Shown: one piece after another, positions 6,191-12,907 of the stretch
Layout of the letters: every line of letters begins with the position of its first letter
How positions within the stretch are numbered: the stretch's first letter is position 1
Origin: Clostridia bacterium
Lineage (GTDB): Bacteria; Bacillota; Clostridia; Oscillospirales; QAKW01
Assembly (NCBI GenBank): GCA_017442025.1
Contig: JAFSBD010000006.1
Span: forward strand, 1 to 16,788
DNA: 16,788 nt
Direction: 5' to 3'
The notes under the pieces: generated by a model
Told to the model about the DNA's origin: nothing
Seen by the model: the letters and a program-made list of their open reading frames with translations, nothing else
The model's database searches: none
Program-made: the position numbers and the translations under genes

Positions 6191-6818
6191 ACCGCAAATA
6201 ACTGCCATCACGGTTCATAAAGAAGATCCCGCTAAGCGGGATCTCTTTGTGGATGGCGGGTTTTATAGTACCCTGCCCCTCCATCTGCTGATGGAGCAGG
6301 ATCTCCATGTGGGTGATCCTTTCGGGGAGGAGGAGCAGGCGGCTCTGCTTTTGGCGGCGCAGCTGATCCCCGCCATGGAAAAGGCCTATCAATACTTAGG
6401 GTATGGGGATCTTTCCCGCAAGCGGCTTTATGAAAAGCTGGTGCGGTTTGGGATCGAGCCTCATGTGGCGGAGGCGGCCTGCGACCGCATGGAGCAAAAG
6501 GGCTATGTCAACGATGCAGAGCTGGCCGTGAAACTTTCTGAAAAGTTTGCGCGGGTGAAGCATTGGGGCCCCCGCAGGATTTTGCCTGAGATCCTGCAAC
6601 GCGGCATCCCTGCACCCTTAGCCAAAGAGGCGGTGGAGATGCTGGATTGGGACTTTGAGGAGTCCGCCGCCTACCATCTGCAAACAAAATACCGCAAAAG
6701 TGATCTTTCCGATCGCAAGGAGCGGGATCGGGTTTATCAAGGGCTGTTGCGCCTGGGGTTTGATTATGAAACCGCCCGCGGCGCATTGGATCAATGGATT
6801 GAGGAAGAGCATGAGTAA
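6177..6818 (+). CDS. recX: RecA regulator RecX
   Basis: 213 aa from the ATG at 6177. RecX binds the RecA filament groove and modulates its activity. The protein is helical, with the three tandem three-helix repeats of the family: about 68-115 (YLGYGDLSRKRLYEKLVRFG, then the GYVND motif at 109-113), 116-160 (FARVKHWGPRRILPEILQRG) and 165-210 (YRKSDLSDRKERDRVYQGLLRLGF). A short beta-rich N-terminus (ITAITVHKED) matches RecX starts, and therefore 6177 was preferred to ATGs at 6123 and 6165, which lie within recA and have no SD. The start overlaps the recA stop by 14 nt, suggesting coupled translation. The end overlaps rimO by 8 nt. Confidence 0.9.
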   Translation: MISNKPQITAITVHKEDPAKRDLFVDGGFYSTLPLHLLMEQDLHVGDPFGEEEQAALLLAAQLIPAMEKAYQYLGYGDLSRKRLYEKLVRFGIEPHVAEAACDRMEQKGYVNDAELAVKLSEKFARVKHWGPRRILPEILQRGIPAPLAKEAVEMLDWDFEESAAYHLQTKYRKSDLSDRKERDRVYQGLLRLGFDYETARGALDQWIEEEHE

Positions 6819-8139
6819 TGTTGGATTTATCGGGTTGGGGTGCGAAAAGAACACCGTCAACACCGAAAAAATGATCGCGGCGGTGCGCGCCGCGGGCCAC
6901 CGCATTGTTGGAGATTTGGATCAATGCGAGGCGGTGGTCATCAATACCTGCGGCTTTATTGAAAGCGCCAAGCAGGAGGCCATCGAAACCATCTTTGAGG
7001 TGGCGCAGTTGAAGGCGGAAGGCACTGTCCAAAAGATTATAGTAGCAGGTTGCCTGCCCGAGCGGTATCAAAAAGAGATTGCCGCCGAGATGCCCGAAGT
7101 AGATGGATTTTTGGGCGTCGGCAGTTTTCAGCGGGTGGCGGAAGCCTTGGAGAAGGTTCTGGCAGGCGAGCGGATCGCCTGGTTCGATGATAAAGAAAAC
7201 CTTCAGTTAGAGGGTGAGCGGGTGTTGACCTCCCCACCCCATACCGCCTACATTAAGATTGCCGACGGTTGCAACAACCGGTGCGCCTATTGCTGCATCC
7301 CCGATATTCGGGGGCGGTATCATAGCCGACCCATCGAGGCGATCGTTGCGGAGGCGAAAAAGCTTTGCGCCGACGGGGCAAAGGAGCTGATCCTCATTGC
7401 CCAGGACACCACCAACTACGGGGTGGATCTCTATGGCGCGCGTTGCCTGCCGAAGCTGATCCGCGAGGTGCTGAAGGTGGATGGGCTGGAGTGGTTGCGG
7501 TTGCTCTATCTTTATCCCGATAAGATCGATGAGGAGCTGATCGACCTCTTTGCGCAGGAAGAAAAGCTCATTCCCTATATTGAAATGCCCATCCAGCATG
7601 GGGTGGGGAGCGTACTCAAGCGGATGAACCGCCCCGGCGACGAGGAAAGCCTCTTGGCGTTGGTGGAAAATCTGCGGGCGCGGATCCCCAATGTTACCTT
7701 GCGGACCACCCTGATCGTCGGCTTCCCCGGCGAAACGGAAGAGGAATTTGAGGCCCTTTGCAATTTCGTTCGCAAAGCGCAGTTTGATAAACTGGGCGTC
7801 TTTTGCTACTCCCGCGAGGAGGATACCCCCGCCTATGATCTCCCCGATCAGATCGAAGAGGAGGTCAAGGAGCGGCGGCGGGATGTCATCGAGACCATTC
7901 AGGCCGATATTGTGGAGCAAAAGCAGGCGGCCATGGTGGGCAAGACCCTCACCGTTTTGGTGGAGGGCTTTGATCGGTTCGGCGAATGCTGGTATGGCCG
8001 AAGCGTAATGGAAGCGCCGGATATCGACGGTAAGATCTTTTTCACCGGCGCGGGAAGCATTGTTCCCGGCGCATTTATCGAGATCGAGATCGAGGACACC
8101 ATGGACTTCGACCTCATCGGACGGAGGATTGAATTATGA
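6811..8139 (+). CDS. rimO: Ribosomal protein S12 methylthiotransferase RimO
   Basis: 442 aa radical-SAM enzyme that adds a methylthio group to the conserved aspartate of ribosomal protein S12. The N-terminal MTTase domain carries the three auxiliary-cluster cysteines: C11 in GLGCEKNTVN, C47 in VINTCGF and C81 in VAGCLPERY. The radical-SAM motif CxxxCxxC is C154-C158-C161 in DGCNNRCAYCCIP, with an extra Cys at 162 where Ala is usual. GxGxxxxxR-type SAM-binding segments and the IQHG-like PIQHGVGSVLKRMNR motif follow, then a C-terminal TRAM domain (about 375-440). The GLGCxKN plus DGCNNRC pattern favours RimO over MiaB. The ATG at 6811 lies 6 nt after GAGG and overlaps recX; a longer frame into recX is rejected. 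Confidence 0.95.
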   Translation: MSNVGFIGLGCEKNTVNTEKMIAAVRAAGHRIVGDLDQCEAVVINTCGFIESAKQEAIETIFEVAQLKAEGTVQKIIVAGCLPERYQKEIAAEMPEVDGFLGVGSFQRVAEALEKVLAGERIAWFDDKENLQLEGERVLTSPPHTAYIKIADGCNNRCAYCCIPDIRGRYHSRPIEAIVAEAKKLCADGAKELILIAQDTTNYGVDLYGARCLPKLIREVLKVDGLEWLRLLYLYPDKIDEELIDLFAQEEKLIPYIEMPIQHGVGSVLKRMNRPGDEESLLALVENLRARIPNVTLRTTLIVGFPGETEEEFEALCNFVRKAQFDKLGVFCYSREEDTPAYDLPDQIEEEVKERRRDVIETIQADIVEQKQAAMVGKTLTVLVEGFDRFGECWYGRSVMEAPDIDGKIFFTGAGSIVPGAFIEIEIEDTMDFDLIGRRIEL

Positions 8140-8717
8140 ATACACCGAATAAACTGACCATTCTGCGGGTGCTGATGATCCCCGCCTTTATCGCGGCGAT
8201 TCTGCTGCTGCCCTATCCCTGGGCACCCCTTATCGGCGCGGCGGTCTACGCCCTGGCCTCGGCCACCGATGCCATCGACGGGCATCTCGCCCGCAAGAAT
8301 AATGAGGTAACGGATTTCGGCAAGTTTTTAGATCCCCTTGCCGATAAGATGCTGGTCATCACCGCTCTGGTATTACTTCAGCACGTTGGGATGATCCATC
8401 CCGTCTTTACCCTTATCATCATCGCAAGAGAGTTGATGGTAACCTCGGTCCGCCTGATCGCCGCCTCTTCGGCGGGTAAGGTGATCGCCGCGGGCTGGAT
8501 GGGCAAGGCCAAGACCGTTACCCAGATGATCGCCACCCTCCTGCTGATGGTGGAGCCGGTCATCGTCCGCTGGATCGGTTGGGATAGTGCGCTGCTGCGC
8601 ACTTTCAACTATTCCCCGCTGGGCACCGTTACCCTTTGGGCGGCGGTGGTGTTGACCATTGTCTCGGGCGTGCAATACTTAGTGCAGAATTGGGAATTTA
8701 TTGATTACAGAAAATAA
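8136..8717 (+). CDS. pgsA: CDP-diacylglycerol-glycerol-3-phosphate 3-phosphatidyltransferase
   Basis: 193 aa integral membrane enzyme making phosphatidylglycerol phosphate from CDP-diacylglycerol and glycerol-3-phosphate, the committed step to phosphatidylglycerol and cardiolipin. The CDP-alcohol phosphotransferase motif D-x2-DG-x2-AR-x8-G-x3-D-x3-D is complete at D45, D48, G49, A52, R53, G62, D66 and D70. The N-terminal NxLTxxRxxxIP segment is typical of PgsA, and about six hydrophobic segments are present. The start overlaps the rimO stop by 4 nt (ATGA) after a GGAGG, so it is translationally coupled. It is the last gene of the recA-recX-rimO-pgsA run and is followed 4 nt later by a strong terminator. 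Confidence 0.95.
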   Translation: MNTPNKLTILRVLMIPAFIAAILLLPYPWAPLIGAAVYALASATDAIDGHLARKNNEVTDFGKFLDPLADKMLVITALVLLQHVGMIHPVFTLIIIARELMVTSVRLIAASSAGKVIAAGWMGKAKTVTQMIATLLLMVEPVIVRWIGWDSALLRTFNYSPLGTVTLWAAVVLTIVSGVQYLVQNWEFIDYRK

Positions 8718-8721
8718 TAAG

Positions 8722-8752
8722 AAAAACTGCGATGCAATGCATCGCAGTTTTT
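8722..8752. terminator. Bidirectional intrinsic terminator after pgsA
   Basis: A perfect palindrome of 15-nt arms (8722-8736 and 8738-8752) around one base, GC-rich in the middle with A-runs on the left and T7 on the right. It ends the recA-pgsA unit on the plus strand and, using the A-run as its T-tract, the Dabb gene on the minus strand, whose stop codon (8755-8753) touches the stem. Confidence 0.92.
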
Positions 8753-9046
8753 TTATGCTTCGTAGTCGAAGGAAAGGCGGGAGGAAACGTTGGGGCGGAC
8801 CAGGTTGTTGGCGATCGCCTGATGGTCGGGGTGGGCCTGGTAGGCATCGAGGGCTTCCTTGCTCTCAAAGGCGGAATCCATTAAAATATCGCCTGCGGAG
8901 CAGGGGTAGCCTTCGGTATGAATATGCATTTCCAAAAGGCCGTCGATCTTGCCCACCAGCCCTTCCAGCTCCGCTTTGATGGCGGCCTTGACCGCCTTTT
9001 GGTCGATCTCCTCTTTCAGTTTCCAAATGATCATATGCTTAACCAT
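8753..9046 (-). CDS. Dabb (stress-responsive alpha/beta barrel) domain protein
   Basis: 97 aa, a single Dabb domain (PF07876), recognised from the start MVKHMIIWKLKEE, the central GLLEMHIHTE strand, the DILMDSAFESKEALDAYQAHPDHQ segment and the RLSFDYEA end. The family forms dimeric ferredoxin-like alpha/beta barrels; members are stress-induced proteins of unknown activity or are related to polyketide cyclases and other small-molecule enzymes. Bacterial stand-alone forms have no firm reaction. AAAAGGAG lies 8 nt before the ATG. The ATG lies 8 nt inside the end of the WYL regulator gene, so the two form one unit and the regulator may control this gene. The stop codon abuts the shared terminator. 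Confidence 0.88.
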   Translation of the reverse strand: MVKHMIIWKLKEEIDQKAVKAAIKAELEGLVGKIDGLLEMHIHTEGYPCSAGDILMDSAFESKEALDAYQAHPDHQAIANNLVRPNVSSRLSFDYEA

Positions 9047-10034
9047 GGTTTAATCTCCTTTTTAATTGTTCGTTGAATTCTGCGCGCAGATCCTCGGGGG
9101 CGGTGAGTTGCACCTCCTCGCCCAGGGCGAAGAGCCAGCCGAAAAAGTGCCGGCTGGGGATCACCTCCACCCGAATGCGTAAGTTGCCTTCGCCGATGGG
9201 CTCGGGGGTGAAGGTCTTGCCGAACCGATCGATCATCGCCCCCAGATAGCGGGTTGGGAAGGTGAGGGTCACGCGGCGTGGCTCGCCGCCGAACATCCCG
9301 AAAAGGCGGGCGGTATAACCTTCCATCCGAAGAGCCTTAAAGGCACTTTCGCCCAACCGCTTTTGATCGGTCTGGGCAAGATCGCCCATCCGATCCACCC
9401 GATAGTGGCGAATGGTCTCGGTGGCATGGTCAAAGGCGATGAGATAATAAAATTCATCCTCCCATAAAAGCTGCCAGGGGGAAACGGTATAGCGCGCACC
9501 GCCATGGCGGGCTTTTTTCTGCAAGGCGCGGCCCTCCAGCGTCCAATCATAATAGCGGAAGGTGATGGCGCAATTTGCGCGGATGGCGCGGCTGAGATCG
9601 TCTACCAGATAAAAGATGGTTTCGTTCATGTTTTTGATCTGCCCTGCCACATGCACCTGCCGCCGTAGCGCGCCGCCTTGGTGGCGGCTGGTCAGCGCGG
9701 CTAATTTCTGCACCAACTGGTCGGATTTTTTGGCGGTGATAAAGCGGGAGGAGGCCACCGCATCGGCCAGCAATTGCAGCTCGGCAGGGTCGAAGGTGCG
9801 CGCCGCCGCATAATAGCGGGTTTCATTGCCCTGCCGCTCCCGCAGAATATCCATCCCGCATTGGTTGAGGGTCTCGATATTTTCATAAATGCTTTTGCGC
9901 TCCGCCGAAATGCCGAAAGAGGCCAGGCGGTCGATCAGCTCCTGCATGGTCAGGCCGTGGTCTTCGTCGGTTTCTTGCAGAAAGATCTGCTGCAGGCGCA
10001 AAAGCTTTTGATTTTGATGGGCGGATTTGGCCAT
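9039..10034 (-). CDS. WYL-domain transcriptional regulator
   Basis: 331 aa. The N-terminal winged helix (about 8-75, with the recognition segment AERKSIYENIETLNQCGMDI) is followed by a helical linker, a WYL domain (about 145-220, including YTVSPWQLLWEDEFYYLIAF and HYRVDRM; the name motif here is YYL) and a C-terminal WCX-type domain (about 252-328). WYL regulators sense small ligands or nucleic acids and can repress or activate; no ligand can be named. AGGAGG lies 9 nt before the ATG. The RBS directly follows a terminator, leaving no room for a promoter, so transcription must come from read-through or from inside the preceding DUF4330 gene. It overlaps the Dabb gene by 8 nt. Confidence 0.92.
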   Translation of the reverse strand: MAKSAHQNQKLLRLQQIFLQETDEDHGLTMQELIDRLASFGISAERKSIYENIETLNQCGMDILRERQGNETRYYAAARTFDPAELQLLADAVASSRFITAKKSDQLVQKLAALTSRHQGGALRRQVHVAGQIKNMNETIFYLVDDLSRAIRANCAITFRYYDWTLEGRALQKKARHGGARYTVSPWQLLWEDEFYYLIAFDHATETIRHYRVDRMGDLAQTDQKRLGESAFKALRMEGYTARLFGMFGGEPRRVTLTFPTRYLGAMIDRFGKTFTPEPIGEGNLRIRVEVIPSRHFFGWLFALGEEVQLTAPEDLRAEFNEQLKRRLNHG

Positions 10035-10055
10035 AAATCACTTCCTCCTGAAAGA

Positions 10056-10078
10056 AAAGCGGCGTAAAACGCCGCTTT
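10056..10078 (-). terminator. Intrinsic terminator at the end of the ligase-DUF4330 unit
   Basis: A perfect 10-bp stem (10078-10069 with 10065-10056 on the minus strand) and a 3-nt loop, followed by a short U-rich stretch (TCTTTC after TTT). The stop codon of the DUF4330 gene (10079-10077) is part of the stem. The tail is not a long U-run, so partial read-through into the WYL gene is plausible. Confidence 0.75.
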
Positions 10079-10556
10079 ATTTAATATGGATCTCCCGCAC
10101 AATCCCGCGGCATAGGGCAAAGCCGTTGGAGATGTTATGACCGGTGCCGTTGAGGAACTCCTGCTTGCCGATATAGTAACCGCCATCCTTGCTCATCCGA
10201 TCGGTCTCGACGGTGAGGGTGATATGGTGGACATGATTATATTTGGCATCAATTCGCTTGCCCTCCGCGCCCACATAGGGCATGGTGGCAGGGCGGGTCT
10301 CCACCGCTTTAACGGTGCCGAGCAGTTCTCCTCCTTCATAGAGAGAATCACCCACCTCAAACGCATCCAGAAAATGATCGCCCAAATTCTGCATCTCAAT
10401 GGTATATTCCGCCGAGAAGGTCTTGGCCTCCTGCTCCTGCTTGGGCGCAAAGCGCAGGGCAATGGCCAGAATGCCGACCACCACCAAAAGCGCGATCAGG
10501 ATATCGAAGAAATGAACCTTGCCAAAGAGGCGGCCCTTATCGTCCATCAGTTTCAT
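10077..10556 (-). CDS. DUF4330 membrane protein (second copy)
   Basis: 159 aa. The start MKLMDDKGRLFGKVHFFD is typical of DUF4330 proteins. One membrane helix follows (about 18-35), with the remaining ~120 residues outside the membrane and beta-rich. It is a paralogue of the gene just upstream: both share a helix followed by a VGDxxY, LGTxxA, GxxIDA, IxLTV order of motifs. The function of DUF4330 is unknown. The ATG overlaps the stop of the upstream copy by 4 nt (ATGA) and follows GAGGAGG. Its place behind an O-antigen-ligase-type protein suggests a role as an accessory subunit in envelope glycan transfer or polymerisation, by inference only. Its stop codon lies in the terminator stem. Confidence 0.82.
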   Translation of the reverse strand: MKLMDDKGRLFGKVHFFDILIALLVVVGILAIALRFAPKQEQEAKTFSAEYTIEMQNLGDHFLDAFEVGDSLYEGGELLGTVKAVETRPATMPYVGAEGKRIDAKYNHVHHITLTVETDRMSKDGGYYIGKQEFLNGTGHNISNGFALCRGIVREIHIK

Positions 10557-11029
10557 TCTGCCACCTCCTCAATGTCCCAAACGATGATCGCCGAGCGGGT
10601 GGTCTCCGATTGGGGATAAAATTCCTTGCCGATATGAAGGGTCTCGCCGTTGACCTTGAAGGTGCCGCCCTGGAGCGTGCCGTTGGCCCGCACCGTCATT
10701 TCAATCGTCTTCCAATCGGGGTCGACCGCATCGATAAACTTGCCGCTCTCCGCCTGGAGATATTCGGTGATCTTATCCATCGATTTCAGGGCGGTGATGG
10801 TACCTAAAGTCTTTTCGCCTTCCATATAATACATCGTGTCGCCCACCTTATAAAAATCATAGGGGTCGGCGGTGGATTGGGTGAAGCGCAGGGTCAGGTC
10901 GTATTGCTTGCCGAGGGTTTCTTCGCCATCTCCTCTTAAAAAGAAGAACCAGATAGCACCGCCTGCGACCGCCAGCGCCAAAATGGCGCAGATCAGGCCG
11001 TCCAGCCAGGTGAAGCGTCGTTTAGCCAT
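10553..11029 (-). CDS. DUF4330-like membrane protein (first copy)
   Basis: 158 aa with a short positive N-terminus (MAKRRFTWLDG), one membrane helix (about 11-30) and a predicted extracytoplasmic beta-rich domain. It shares the motif order of the following gene (FYKVGDTMYY, LGTITALK, GKFIDAV, IEMTV) but lacks the DEKGRLFG-type N-terminus, so it is the more divergent of the pair. The ATG lies 8 nt inside the end of the ligase gene after GAGG, and the stop overlaps the next start by 4 nt, so all three genes are tightly coupled. No catalytic motif is visible. A structural or assembly role beside the ligase is the simplest reading. Confidence 0.75.
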   Translation of the reverse strand: MAKRRFTWLDGLICAILALAVAGGAIWFFFLRGDGEETLGKQYDLTLRFTQSTADPYDFYKVGDTMYYMEGEKTLGTITALKSMDKITEYLQAESGKFIDAVDPDWKTIEMTVRANGTLQGGTFKVNGETLHIGKEFYPQSETTRSAIIVWDIEEVAE

Positions 11030-12791
11030 GATGTTTTTCCTCCTGTTTTAAAATATCAGCCGCCGCAAAGCCCAGCACCAAAACGATCCAGAAAAGCTGG
11101 AACACGCGGTAGTTATACCAGGTATAATCAAAAACGCTTTGCAGCAGCATGCCCCAAAATACCGAGCCGAAGCCCAGCATCAAAAGGCGGTCGCGGCGAG
11201 GCATACTCTGCCGCGCATCTCTCATGCGGCGTTGGTAGCCCATGAGCAAAAGGATCATATAGACCAGCCCCAGGATCCCGATGGAGATCACCAGCTGGAA
11301 GAATAGGCTATGGGAATGGGGGGCAACGATGGCCGGCAGGGCATAGAGGGGATAAACGGCGTTAAAGGCTTTTTCGCCCAGCCCCAGCCCGCAATACCAA
11401 TAATCGGCCAGCATAAACAGGGTGCCGATATAGATCCACATCCGAAAGGAGGTGGAGGTGTCGCTCATATTGCCGATGCTCAGGATACGGTCCACAATGC
11501 TTTGGGGCATCACCGCCAGCGCGAGCGGCACGGCCGCTACCAGCCCGGCAACGGTCCATTTTTTGCTGAAGTTCCAAAGGAAGACCAAAGCGGTCAGCAA
11601 CAAACCCACATAACAGCCGCGGGAATAGGTCAGTAAAAGGTTGACCCCCAGCAAAAGGTCGATCCCCAAGAGGAGCCAACGCTTGCGCCCCTTGGAGTAA
11701 AAGGCCAGCGCGGCGCAGAGGGGCATGGCCAGCAATAAAAACTCGCCGAATACATTGGGGTTGGCAAAGGTACTGTAGACCCGCAGGCTCAACCCTTCAA
11801 AAAGTTCGGTATCGGTCCAGGTAGTATCCACCTTGCCCGAAAGGTATTGAAATAATCCGTAGCAACCGCTGGCCGCCGCGCCCAGAATGAGGGACCATAG
11901 GGTGGCGGTCAGCTTTTGGCGGGTGTCCACCACCCGCCGCAAAAACAGCACACAGAAGAAAAGCCCCAGCCACATAAGGGCCACCTTCGCTGAATCTGCG
12001 AAGGCATAGGAGAAGAGGGTGGAGGCCAGGCAAAGGATGGGGAAGACCACCAGCATCAGATCCAGCGCGTCCACCGCTTTGCCTTTTGCGCCGCCAAAGG
12101 CGCGGCGGAAGAGCCAAAGAACGCCGATCAGCAGGCTCATCGCCCAGCAGGCGGTGGTTCCCGCCAAGGGGAGCAGGCCGCAAAGCAGGCAGACCATCCA
12201 GAAAGGTGGGATGGCAAAGAGGGCGGGCAAAACCGCCAGCGCAACCCCCAGGCCGACCCCTAAGAGCGCACCGCCGAACCAGCCGACCCCGCCGCTCAGC
12301 AGGCCGCAAAGGGCCAGATAGAGGGGGATGGAGCGGGAGGGTTTCCCTTTCGGCAGGGAAAAGCGGCGCAGGAGAACCGATCCGCTCAGAGCCTCGCCCA
12401 AGGGCGTTTTGCGGGCAAAGAGCAAAACAGAGATCGCTAAAAGGATCAGAAATAAAACAACTTCAAACCGGCGCGCGGCTGCCGCCATAGAAGCGGCCAG
12501 GCAGCAAAAGAGGGGGATCAGCCCGAAAAGGAGCTGAAAGGAGGGGCCTGCCAACAGGTTGCCCCAATAATGATAGAGCCAACCGAATAGGGCGCTTTCG
12601 CCCATGGTTTTCACCAGCCCGTCGATGGGATGGAGGCGGTTGGCGGCTTTGAGCACCGCCGCGCCTTCCACGGGGGGCTCTTTTCTGCTTTTTTTGCCTA
12701 AAAGAAGGCTTTGGGATGCGGTGGACTGCAGGCTCTTCCAAAGGCGGGCACATCCGCCGATCAGCGCGCTGCCGCCCAAAAGATCCTTCAT
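11022..12791 (-). CDS. O-antigen ligase/Wzy-family polytopic membrane protein
   Basis: 589 aa with roughly twelve or more hydrophobic segments after a ~85-residue N-terminal part that may be cytoplasmic. The O-antigen ligase/polymerase (PF04932, Wzy_C) signatures are present in order: YSTFANPNVFGEFLLLAMPL (339-358), LTYSRGCYVGLLLTALVFL (387-405), SFRMWIY followed by YWYCGLGLGEKAF (463-475) and PHSHSLFFQLVISIGILGLV (491-510), with the His pair at 492 and 494. The family joins undecaprenyl-linked glycans to an acceptor or polymerises them on the outer face of the membrane. In a Gram-positive cell the product may be a capsule, wall glycan or glycoprotein; it cannot be decided here, since no glycosyltransferases are nearby. 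AAAGGAGG precedes the ATG by 9 nt, with a good promoter upstream. Confidence 0.9.
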   Translation of the reverse strand: MKDLLGGSALIGGCARLWKSLQSTASQSLLLGKKSRKEPPVEGAAVLKAANRLHPIDGLVKTMGESALFGWLYHYWGNLLAGPSFQLLFGLIPLFCCLAASMAAAARRFEVVLFLILLAISVLLFARKTPLGEALSGSVLLRRFSLPKGKPSRSIPLYLALCGLLSGGVGWFGGALLGVGLGVALAVLPALFAIPPFWMVCLLCGLLPLAGTTACWAMSLLIGVLWLFRRAFGGAKGKAVDALDLMLVVFPILCLASTLFSYAFADSAKVALMWLGLFFCVLFLRRVVDTRQKLTATLWSLILGAAASGCYGLFQYLSGKVDTTWTDTELFEGLSLRVYSTFANPNVFGEFLLLAMPLCAALAFYSKGRKRWLLLGIDLLLGVNLLLTYSRGCYVGLLLTALVFLWNFSKKWTVAGLVAAVPLALAVMPQSIVDRILSIGNMSDTSTSFRMWIYIGTLFMLADYWYCGLGLGEKAFNAVYPLYALPAIVAPHSHSLFFQLVISIGILGLVYMILLLMGYQRRMRDARQSMPRRDRLLMLGFGSVFWGMLLQSVFDYTWYNYRVFQLFWIVLVLGFAAADILKQEEKHHG

Positions 12792-12832
12792 ATTCTCTCG
12801 CCTCCTTTATATCCAAAAGTTCATACATTGTT

Positions 12833-12861
12833 ATTTTACCATCTTTTTGCTATTGTTGCAA
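12833..12861 (-). promoter_or_regulatory. Promoter of the ligase-DUF4330 operon
   Basis: TTGCAA (12861-12856), a 17-bp spacer and TAAAAT (12838-12833) preceded by TGG (extended -10). The start is expected near 12826, giving a leader of about 35 nt. It lies directly after the terminator of the upstream surface operon, and the -35 is part of the 41-nt repeat. Confidence 0.7.
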
Positions 12862-12898
12862 TAAAAAACTTCCGTTTCCAAGAGGAAACGGAAGTTTT
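12858..12898. repeat. 41-nt direct repeat, copy 1 (terminator hairpin)
   Basis: GCAA-T followed by 36 nt identical to copy 2 at 16605-16645 (GCAA-C there). The two copies bracket the AT-richer surface-protein operon in the same orientation. Confidence 0.9.
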
Positions 12899-12900
12899 TT
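12863..12900 (-). terminator. Intrinsic terminator of the surface-protein operon (repeat copy 1)
   Basis: A perfect 17-bp stem of A6 plus CTTCCGTTTCC and its complement, around an AAGA loop, with a T6 run on either strand. It begins 8 nt after the stop of the LRR protein. The sequence from 12858 to 12898 is repeated at 16605-16645 with one difference. Confidence 0.92.
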
Positions 12901-12907
12901 AGAAAAT

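Noticed and set aside
6655..6810. N-terminal extension of rimO into recX.
   Set aside because: RimO proteins start at the VGFIGLGC strand; the ATG at 6811 has a GAGG SD and fits the family.
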